Origin: an uncultured Eggerthella sp.
GTDB lineage: Bacteria; Actinomycetota; Coriobacteriia; Coriobacteriales; Eggerthellaceae
DNA length: 5,738 nt
Direction: 5' to 3'
Assembly: GCA_900551155.1 (NCBI GenBank)
Contig: URVA01000094.1
Location: 1 to 5,738 of the forward strand
In this document: positions 1 to 4,724 of the stretch, in pieces
How positions within the stretch are numbered: the first letter of the stretch is position 1
Layout of the letters: every line of letters starts with the position of its first letter
Translations under genes and position numbers: made by a program
Notes under the pieces: model-generated
Told to the model about the DNA's origin: nothing
What the model saw: the letters and a program-made list of their open reading frames with translations, nothing else
Databases searched by the model: none

Positions 1-523
1 TCATGCTACTCCTCTTGAAATACGCGATGTCACTATGATGGAAGTGCTGTATGGGTGCGGATTGCGCGTGAGTGAATTGGTAGGGCTCGATTTGGATCGG
101 GTGCGCTTTAATGAAGGAATTTTACGCGTGCTGGGCAAAGGTTCCAAAGAGCGCCTAGTTCCCTTTTCTGGCGTTGCGGTTGCGCGAGTGAAAACCTACC
201 TTCAGGATTCCCGTCCTTATTTGACCTGTAGTAAGGCTCACCCCAGCGCGGCGTTGTTTTTGAATGCGCGAGGTGGCCGCCTTTCGCGTCAGAGTGTGCA
301 CAAGATAGTGGAAAAAGCAGGATTGCGCATTGGAGTAAAAAACTTACACCCCCACACCCTGCGTCATTCGTTTGCTACTCACTTGCTTGAAGGTGGGGCA
401 GACTTGCGTGCTATCCAAGAAATGCTGGGGCATTCTGATATTTCTACAACTCAAATATATACCCACGTTCAAACGGCGCATTTGCGCGAAGAATACCTAG
501 CGGCGCATCCCAGAAATAAATAG
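1..523 (+). CDS. xerD: XerD-type site-specific tyrosine recombinase, 3' part
   Basis: This is the catalytic domain of a Xer recombinase, the family that resolves chromosome dimers at dif sites near division. The gene enters from outside the window; the open frame runs from base 2, so the ATG at 35 is internal (Met12 of 173 visible residues). The whole active site is present: Arg22 in GLRVSEL, Lys46 in GKGSKERLVP, His118 and Arg121 in HTLRH, His144 in LGHSD, and the nucleophile Tyr153 in IYTHV. The spacing between these residues (24, 72, 3, 23, 9) equals that of E. coli XerD (R148, K172, H244, R247, H270, Y279), and KERLVP plus STTQIYTHV are XerD-like. About 125 N-terminal residues (the core-binding domain) are therefore missing. 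The protein ends in the usual HPR tail. XerC or a single Xer protein serving both roles remains possible, because XerC and XerD are hard to tell apart in actinobacteria. It is separated from the dcw operon by 460 bp and is probably transcribed independently. Confidence 0.93.
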   Translation, partial: HATPLEIRDVTMMEVLYGCGLRVSELVGLDLDRVRFNEGILRVLGKGSKERLVPFSGVAVARVKTYLQDSRPYLTCSKAHPSAALFLNARGGRLSRQSVHKIVEKAGLRIGVKNLHPHTLRHSFATHLLEGGADLRAIQEMLGHSDISTTQIYTHVQTAHLREEYLAAHPRNK

Positions 524-558
524 CGCCTTTGCACTAACAGGCTTGAAATGATGCTTAC

Positions 559-577
559 TACAAGCTTTGCGCTTGTA
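559..577 (+). repeat. 7-bp inverted repeat (hairpin) after xer
   Basis: TACAAGC (559-565) and GCTTGTA (571-577) are perfect reverse complements around a 5-nt loop, 35 nt after the xer stop codon. No T-run follows, so it is not a standard intrinsic terminator. It may protect the 3' end of the xer mRNA, or form part of a tandem termination region with the hairpin at 640-663. Confidence 0.5.
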
Positions 578-612
578 CTGTTGGGTTTGTTATTGAGTGG
601 TTTTGCCTAGCG

Positions 613-628
613 CTACACTTTGTCCCAC
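613..628 (-). promoter_or_regulatory. Distal MraZ-box-like pair, - strand
   Basis: Read on the - strand this is GTGGGAC followed by GTGTAG, with the two GTG starts (628 and 618) exactly 10 bp apart and AAA before each, as in AAAGTGGG. A further TGGG lies 13 bp upstream (640-637). One-turn-spaced GTGGG/TGGGN repeats are the known recognition pattern of MraZ. The pair is about 300 bp from the mraZ promoter and faces away from it, so a regulatory role is inference only. Confidence 0.35.
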
Positions 629-639
629 TTTTCTTACCC

Positions 640-663
640 AGAGGCATTTTTTGCCGTCTTTTT
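640..663 (+). terminator. Probable intrinsic terminator of xer
   Basis: AGAGGCA (640-646) pairs with TGCC (652-655) and TCT (657-659) if the G at 656 is bulged out. This gives a 7-bp stem with a 5-nt T loop, followed directly by T residues to 663. The hairpin is modest because of the bulge and the A/T-containing base of the stem, but the T-run and the position about 117 nt after xer fit a rho-independent terminator on the + strand. No T-run follows in the other direction, so it would not act bidirectionally. Confidence 0.5.
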
Positions 664-744
664 AGATGTGTGCTTTCGATTTTGGTTGAAGCGACATAGT
701 AGTAATCCGCTTAAAACGTCTCAAATTCACCTCATTTGTCCTTA

Positions 745-783
745 ATCCACGCTTCCCCCACAAAGTCTCCCACTTTCCCCCAC
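745..783 (-). promoter_or_regulatory. MraZ-box-like array, - strand (four copies)
   Basis: On the - strand four boxes follow each other: GTGGGGG (783-777), GTGGGAG (773-767), GTGGGGG (761-755) and GTGGAT (750-745). The starts are 10, 12 and 11 bp apart, close to one helical turn each. The first two match the TGGGN-N5-TGGGN pattern bound by MraZ rings in E. coli. They point away from mraZ, and I see neither a - strand gene nor a clear - strand promoter that they could serve. They could bind MraZ together with the + strand array, for example by bending or looping the DNA between them. Confidence 0.5.
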
Positions 784-863
784 ACTCTCTAAAAACGATA
801 TGTAGTGGTGCTGGACAAAAGAGCACCTATATCTAGATAAAATCCCTGCAAAAATTAAAACCC

Positions 864-902
864 GTGGTAAAGTGTGGGGAAGAAAGGGGAATAAAGGTGG
901 GG
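864..902 (+). promoter_or_regulatory. MraZ-box array upstream of the mraZ promoter
   Basis: GTGG (864), GTGGGG (874), AAGGGG (884) and GTGGGG (897) form a phased array, with starts 10, 10 and 13 bp apart. It ends 17 bp before the -35 element of the likely mraZ promoter. Repeats of this kind, one helical turn apart and just upstream of mraZ, are the conserved operator of dcw operons and are bound by the MraZ oligomer. In E. coli and Mollicutes this gives autoregulation (repression and activation respectively have been reported). The sign of control here cannot be read from sequence. Confidence 0.68.
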
Positions 903-905
903 TGA

Positions 906-934
906 ATTCCCATTTTGTGTTGCAATGTGGGAAT
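906..934 (+). promoter_or_regulatory. Promoter-overlapping MraZ box and inverted repeat
   Basis: ATTCCCA (906-912) and TGGGAAT (928-934) are perfect reverse complements 15 bp apart, flanking the -35 hexamer. The right arm includes a GTGGGA box (927-932). A weaker GTGTTG lies exactly 10 bp before it (917), and the start at 927 is 30 bp after the box at 897, so these stay on the same helical face as the end of the upstream array. Because the box lies inside the promoter spacer, protein bound here would be expected to block RNA polymerase. That is inference from position. Confidence 0.5.
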
Positions 935-948
935 CGCTCGCCTAAAAT
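920..948 (+). promoter_or_regulatory. Likely sigma70-type promoter of the mraZ operon
   Basis: TTGCAA (920-925) matches four of six bases of the -35 consensus. After an ideal 17-bp spacer, TAAAAT (943-948) matches five of six bases of the -10 consensus. Transcription would start near 955, giving a leader of about 30 nt that contains the mraZ ribosome binding site. The promoter sits at the downstream end of the MraZ-box array, as in other dcw operons. It is the best promoter candidate in the region and probably drives mraZ, rsmH, ftsL, ftsI and murE. Confidence 0.6.
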
Positions 949-970
949 TAACTCCACGAGGGAACCCCGA

Positions 971-976
971 AAGGAG
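971..976 (+). promoter_or_regulatory. Ribosome binding site deciding the mraZ GTG start
   Basis: AAGGAG lies 7 nt before the GTG at 984. The only upstream ATG in frame (915) lacks such a site and falls inside the promoter and operator, so the GTG is taken as the start. Confidence 0.85.
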
Positions 977-983
977 AGCAGTT

Positions 984-1409
984 GTGAGCGAGCTTCTTGG
1001 CGAATACAGCCGTAAGCTGGATGCCAAGGGACGCCTGTCTCTTCCTGCAGAATTTCGTAAGGTTCTTTCCGACAATCTCAGGGTGACACCTGATCCTACG
1101 GATCAATGTCTTCTGGTATTTGAAACCGAAGCGTTCACTGCGTGGGTAGATAGCCTTTTTGAAGCGCAGGGTGGCTATAGCGCCAGCAACCGCAAAATGG
1201 TTGCTCAGCGCAAAGTTTTAAATTCACGTGCTAAACCATGTGAAGTAGATAACTCGGGTCGCATTCATCTGTCCCCCCAACAGCGCGATTCTGCTTCACT
1301 GGACAAAGACGTTGTTATCGTGGGCGATACAGATCATTTTGAGATTTGGAACGAGGAGCGTTGGAACCAGTTTGTCGAAGATACCGATGTGGCATCTTTG
1401 GTGAGCTAG
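984..1409 (+). CDS. mraZ: Transcriptional regulator MraZ
   Basis: This is a 141-residue MraZ, the nucleoid-associated DNA-binding regulator that begins most dcw clusters and controls its own operon as a ring-shaped oligomer. It has the family's two tandem AbrB/SpoVT-like swapped-hairpin domains. The first (about residues 4-50) carries LLGEY and LDAKGRLSLPAEFR with the Asp13-Lys15-Gly16-Arg17 core. The second (about 80-130) carries VDNSGRIHLSP with Asp89, Gly92 and Arg93. Length is normal for the family (about 140-150). The GTG start at 984 has a well-placed AAGGAG and puts LLGEY near residue 4, as in other MraZ proteins. An in-frame ATG at 915 would add 23 residues that do not look like MraZ and overlap the promoter. 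The gene is followed by rsmH after 17 nt. The GTGGG repeats upstream are its expected binding sites. Confidence 0.96.
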   Translation: MSELLGEYSRKLDAKGRLSLPAEFRKVLSDNLRVTPDPTDQCLLVFETEAFTAWVDSLFEAQGGYSASNRKMVAQRKVLNSRAKPCEVDNSGRIHLSPQQRDSASLDKDVVIVGDTDHFEIWNEERWNQFVEDTDVASLVS

Positions 1410-1426
1410 GGTAAGGCGCGTGAATA

Positions 1427-2395
1427 ATGACAAATGAATATCGGCATATTCCCGTTCTGCTTTCTGAATGCATTGAAGCATTGCATTTGTCCGAAGGGCA
1501 AACCTATGTGGATGCAACCTTAGGAGGGGCGGGACATTCTCTCGAAGTTGCCAAACGAATTGGACGTAGTGGTCATCTAATTGGTATTGACCAAGACGAA
1601 GTCGCTCGCCGCGCTGCGCGCGAACGTTTAGAAGCGCTACCCGATGATATTCGACCTACGATCGATGTCGTTGAGGGTAACTTCGGGGATTTGGATTCGC
1701 TTTTGGTAGCGGCGCAAATTCCTTCGATTGATGCAATATTGTTCGATCTGGGAGTTTCGTCGGTGCAAATCGATACGCCTGCTCGTGGCTTTTCCTTTAA
1801 GGAAACTGGCCCTCTTGATATGCGGATGGATCCGAGTAAAAACACTTTAACCGCAGCTGAGATCATTAACACCTATAACGCAGCAGATCTCGCTCGGGTC
1901 ATCCGTCAATACTCAGACGAGCGTTGGGCAAGTAGGATCGCCGACTTTGTGGTGGAGGCTCGAAAAGAGCATCCTATTACAGAGACTGAGCAGCTTGTAG
2001 ATATCATCAAAGCAGCTGTTCCAGCTTCGGCGCGTCGCGCTGGTGGGCATCCTGCAAAACGTACGTTTCAGGCTCTGCGTATCGAAGTAAATGGCGAACT
2101 TGATGTATTACGAAGTGGCCTTGAAGCAGCAGTAAGGTGGCTTGCTCCTGGAGGGCACATAGCGGTAATAAGCTATCACTCTCTGGAAGATCGCATTGTG
2201 AAAGATTTGTTCAAAAAGCTTTCACAAGGATGCACTTGTCCGCCCGATCTGCCTATTTGTGTGTGTGGAAACAAGCCGGTATTAAAAGTTTTAACGCGCA
2301 AGCCGATATTACCAACTCCTGAAGAAATAAAACGTAATCCGCGTTCGCGCAGTGCAAAACTTCGCGTTGCGCAACGCTTAGATGAGAACAAATAA
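1427..2395 (+). CDS. rsmH: 16S rRNA (cytosine1402-N4)-methyltransferase RsmH
   Basis: RsmH (formerly MraW) uses S-adenosylmethionine to methylate the N4 of C1402 in the decoding centre of 16S rRNA. The 322-residue protein is full length for the family. It starts with the typical HIPVLL (7-12), then the SAM-binding motif VDATLGGAGHS (28-38), the acidic strand end GIDQD (53-57), FDLGVSS (106-112), RGFSF...PLDMRMDP (120-136), GGHPAKRTFQALRIEVN (206-222) and SYHSLEDRIVK (249-259). The C-terminal RNPRSRSAKLR (303-313) is also characteristic. Two CxC pairs (Cys269/271 and 278/280) could form a small metal site; such pairs are common in Gram-positive RsmH. The ATG is the only sensible start because an in-frame stop (TGA, 1421-1423) lies 3 nt before it. 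Its ribosome site is weak (AAGG, 1413-1416), so translation may depend partly on ribosomes arriving from mraZ. Confidence 0.97.
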   Translation: MTNEYRHIPVLLSECIEALHLSEGQTYVDATLGGAGHSLEVAKRIGRSGHLIGIDQDEVARRAARERLEALPDDIRPTIDVVEGNFGDLDSLLVAAQIPSIDAILFDLGVSSVQIDTPARGFSFKETGPLDMRMDPSKNTLTAAEIINTYNAADLARVIRQYSDERWASRIADFVVEARKEHPITETEQLVDIIKAAVPASARRAGGHPAKRTFQALRIEVNGELDVLRSGLEAAVRWLAPGGHIAVISYHSLEDRIVKDLFKKLSQGCTCPPDLPICVCGNKPVLKVLTRKPILPTPEEIKRNPRSRSAKLRVAQRLDENK

Positions 2396-2429
2396 CTGTC
2401 TTGCTCCGAATGAACAACTAAAACGCAAC

Positions 2430-2439
2430 AAGGAGGTGA
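2430..2439 (+). promoter_or_regulatory. Very strong Shine-Dalgarno of the ftsL-like gene
   Basis: AAGGAGGTGA is complementary over 10 nt to the conserved anti-Shine-Dalgarno end of 16S rRNA. The AGGAGG core ends 7 nt before the ATG at 2444. It fixes the start and is far stronger than the sites of rsmH (AAGG), ftsI (AAGGA) and murE (GAGG). Confidence 0.85.
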
Positions 2440-2443
2440 GCAG

Positions 2444-2908
2444 ATGGCAGGCGCTCCAGCATATCGCTACGATCATGAAATAGCTCAGCCTTATCGCCAG
2501 CCAGCTCCTTCTGTTCGTGTTGTTCCTGGACGAAAACAAACGCTCAATCCCGCGCTTTCCGATGTTGCTATTGTCGGCATCAAAGCGCTTGTTGCTTGTC
2601 TGATCGTCTTTCTTGTAATTGGCTTTGTTCGGGTCGGTCTTGCTTCTGCTGCGTATAGTACTGCTTCGCAGGCGAGCGAATTGCGCACGCAAATTGCAGA
2701 TGCTCGTACAACAGCAGATTCTCTTGCGGTTCAGGAAAGCTTGCTTTCAAGCCCAAGCAATATTCGAACGCAAGCAGATGAAAAACTTAAGATGAAGGCT
2801 GGCGTTAGCACCGAAACCATTACGTTATCGGTTGATCCTGTTTCTATCGATTCTGCTGGTAATCTTTCCTTTGCGGGAAGTGCTTCTCGCATTGCATCGC
2901 AAGGATAA
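2444..2908 (+). CDS. ftsL: FtsL/DivIC-like cell division protein
   Basis: A 154-residue single-pass membrane protein between rsmH and ftsI, the place where ftsL sits in dcw clusters. FtsL links FtsB/DivIC and the FtsW-FtsI synthase in the divisome. A cytoplasmic tail of about 39 residues, with several Arg and Lys, leads into one hydrophobic segment (about 40-62, VAIVGIKALVACLIVFLVIGFV). An Ala/Ser/Gln/Leu-rich heptad-like stretch follows (about 68-104) and fits an extracytoplasmic coiled coil. The segment SPSNIRTQADEKLKMKAG (103-120) matches the family's usual pattern after the coil, where a Pro-x-x-Ile helix ends in a Leu-x-Met. The last 35 residues look flexible and Ser-rich. FtsL proteins diverge widely, so the name rests on position, topology and this one motif; a DivIC/FtsB relative is the alternative. 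ftsI follows after 6 nt. Confidence 0.78.
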   Translation: MAGAPAYRYDHEIAQPYRQPAPSVRVVPGRKQTLNPALSDVAIVGIKALVACLIVFLVIGFVRVGLASAAYSTASQASELRTQIADARTTADSLAVQESLLSSPSNIRTQADEKLKMKAGVSTETITLSVDPVSIDSAGNLSFAGSASRIASQG

Positions 2909-2914
2909 ATTCTC

Positions 2915-4717
2915 ATGGCTGATAGGCGTTCTTCGCGGCGTTTTCAATCGCAGCGAATGCATGAGCAGCATCCTGCTTCCCGCAATCGCTATTCCGAGTC
3001 TTCCCATTCTCATAGAGGCGCTTCGCGCACTAATGGCTCTGGTGGAGCACGCTTTTTTGACCAAGATCAATTCAATGGACGTCTTGGTTGGATTCTCGCA
3101 ATTTTTTTGGCAGTAGCAGTAATTTTGACCCTTCGTTTAGTATGGCTTCAGGTTGTGGATGCTCAAAATAATCTTGATCGAGGAACCTCGCGTGAAGTAA
3201 CGGTTGATATCGAACCACGTCGCGGTACTATTTACGATCGCAATGGCACTATTTTGGCCACCACGGTCGATGCCTACAATATTTTTTGCCACCCTCATGT
3301 AGTAAGTGCTGATAAGGTAGATCAACTTGCGCAGGCCCTCGCCAATACTTGCGGTGGTAAGGCGCAAGAATACAAAGATAAGATTCAGCAAGATACCAAT
3401 TTCGTATACCTTTTTAAAGGCGCCGATGAAGATGCCATGAACGTCATTAAAGATCTTGGCATAGAAGGTGTTGATTACGAAAAAACATCCAAGCGCGTAT
3501 ATCCTTGCGGATCGACCGCAAGTCAGATCATCGGCGTACTCAATGCTGATGGTGATGCTATTACTGGCTTGGAGTTGTACTACAACGACATTCTAGGTGG
3601 CACTCCTGGTCAGAAAACCCAAGAATACAGTAAAGAAGGGGTTCCTGTTCCGGGTACTGAACACGTAACCGCTGAAGTGGTTAATGGTAAAGATATCGTG
3701 CTTTCCATAGATGTCGATATGCAGCAAAAACTAGAAGAAGCACTCGAAGTGCGTGTGGAAGAAGTTCAAGGCTCTGGCGGCAGTGCAATATTGATGGACT
3801 CTGCCACAGGAGAAATATACGCGTGTTCTTCATCGCCCACGTTTGATATTACTGATTTGTCTGAAATTAAAGAAGGAGCTACTAATCTGTCGGGCATTTC
3901 GTATGCCTATGAACCAGGCTCTATCATGAAACCAGCAACAATGCTTGCTGCACTCGAAGAAGGCGTAGTTACTCTTGATTCGAAATACTGGTGCCCAGCA
4001 GAGCTTGATGTGGATGAATACACCATTACCGACTCGCATCCTCGTGACGATATGGAAATGGATGTGTCTACCATTATTGCGGATTCTTCAAACGTAGGCG
4101 TGTCGCTCATAGCACGTGATCTTACGTTTGAGAAACTCTATGAATATATCCAGAAGTATCAGCTTACCGAACTTACGGGAGTTGACTATCCCGGTGAAGC
4201 ACAGGGAACTATTTCTGCACGTGATACGTGGGCAGAAGTACAGGGTTATAACATTAGTTTTGGCCAGGGCTTCACGACCACTCCTATCGAAATGGTGCGT
4301 TTCTATGCTGCACTAGCCAATAACGGTACTGCAACCCAGCCTCATTTCTTGCTTGACGTTCCAACGGAAGATGAAGATAGAACCTATGCAACCGCTCAAC
4401 TTACCGATAATCAAAATGCGATTAATGATTTAGAAACCATGATGCAGGCAACAGTCGATAGAGGCACTGGTACCGATGCTCAAATTGACGGCTATCGCGT
4501 TGTGGGTAAAACAGGTACGGCAGAAATTGCTTCTGAGTCAGGTGGCTATAAACAAAGCGTCTATAACCTTGCTTTTGTGGGATATCTGCCCGATTCTTCA
4601 ACGAATTTAGTGTGCTTTGTGGGTGCTTACGATGTTCCTGGGGAAAGACAAACGGTTCAAGCGTTTCACGATATAATGGCTTTTGCGATAGATCGCTATA
4701 ACATCACTCAGAATTGA
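2915..4717 (+). CDS. ftsI: Septal transpeptidase FtsI (class B PBP, PBP3-type)
   Basis: FtsI cross-links septal peptidoglycan outside the membrane, in complex with FtsW and FtsL/FtsB. The 600-residue protein has a cytoplasmic tail (1-56) rich in Arg, Ser and His and probably disordered. One membrane anchor follows (about 58-80), then the pedestal domain with RRGTIYDRNGTILA (102-115) and RVYPCGSTASQIIG (194-207). The C-terminal transpeptidase has all three penicillin-binding motifs: S336-I-M-K339 in YEPGSIMKP, S391-S-N393, and K532-T-G534. No PASTA domain is present, so it resembles FtsI rather than SpoVD or the PASTA-bearing PBP2x type. Six cysteines (125, 146, 198, 304, 360, 567) all lie on the extracytoplasmic side. 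The ATG at 2915 has AAGGA 9 nt upstream overlapping the end of ftsL, which suggests coupled translation. murE follows after 7 nt. Confidence 0.95.
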   Translation: MADRRSSRRFQSQRMHEQHPASRNRYSESSHSHRGASRTNGSGGARFFDQDQFNGRLGWILAIFLAVAVILTLRLVWLQVVDAQNNLDRGTSREVTVDIEPRRGTIYDRNGTILATTVDAYNIFCHPHVVSADKVDQLAQALANTCGGKAQEYKDKIQQDTNFVYLFKGADEDAMNVIKDLGIEGVDYEKTSKRVYPCGSTASQIIGVLNADGDAITGLELYYNDILGGTPGQKTQEYSKEGVPVPGTEHVTAEVVNGKDIVLSIDVDMQQKLEEALEVRVEEVQGSGGSAILMDSATGEIYACSSSPTFDITDLSEIKEGATNLSGISYAYEPGSIMKPATMLAALEEGVVTLDSKYWCPAELDVDEYTITDSHPRDDMEMDVSTIIADSSNVGVSLIARDLTFEKLYEYIQKYQLTELTGVDYPGEAQGTISARDTWAEVQGYNISFGQGFTTTPIEMVRFYAALANNGTATQPHFLLDVPTEDEDRTYATAQLTDNQNAINDLETMMQATVDRGTGTDAQIDGYRVVGKTGTAEIASESGGYKQSVYNLAFVGYLPDSSTNLVCFVGAYDVPGERQTVQAFHDIMAFAIDRYNITQN

Positions 4718-4724
4718 GGTTTTT

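Larger units (their letters stand above)
524..983. other. Non-coding region between xer and mraZ
   Basis: No convincing gene lies in these 460 bases. The first third holds xer 3'-end signals: a hairpin at 559-577 and a probable terminator at 640-663. The rest is rich in GTGGG-type repeats, read on the - strand before about 785 and on the + strand after 864. Between those clusters is an imperfect dyad: GATAT (797-801), GGTGCT (807-812), a 9-nt loop, AGCACC (822-827) and ATATC (829-833). A TGGACA in its loop (812-817) resembles a -35 element, but only a poor -10 (TAGATA, 834-839, 16-bp spacing) follows. A 9-bp inverted repeat, CCCCACACT at 778-786 and AGTGTGGGG at 871-879, links the two larger box clusters. 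The mraZ promoter, its short leader and its ribosome binding site fill 920-983. Confidence 0.8.

Noticed and set aside
1..523. Possibility that the recombinase is a phage or island integrase marking a mobile element
   Set aside because: Motif spacing, KERLVP and the HPR C terminus match housekeeping XerD, and no att-like repeats, tRNA or phage genes are visible nearby.
662..724. 20-codon - strand frame from a TTG at 724, downstream of the - strand box array, with GAGG before it
   Set aside because: Very short, TTG start, no clear - strand promoter and a composition typical of chance; not enough to call a gene.
524..983. Search for a CRISPR array, tRNA or riboswitch in the long gap
   Set aside because: The repeats are only 5-7 bp at helical spacing, not 25-40 bp CRISPR units; no cloverleaf or riboswitch core was recognised by eye.
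742..1075. Two - strand open frames (742-957 and 833-1075) opposite the mraZ promoter and start
   Set aside because: They are low-complexity translations of the repeat region and the mraZ antisense, have no recognisable domain and conflict with the promoter, operator and mraZ.
1573..1872. 99-codon - strand frame inside rsmH
   Set aside because: Antisense shadow of conserved rsmH motifs; Ser/Arg-rich low-complexity translation without family resemblance.
2832..3116. 94-codon hydrophobic frame across the ftsL/ftsI junction
   Set aside because: Its hydrophobicity is a frame-shift effect of the real genes; it overlaps two well-supported genes and has no ATG or ribosome site at its stated start.
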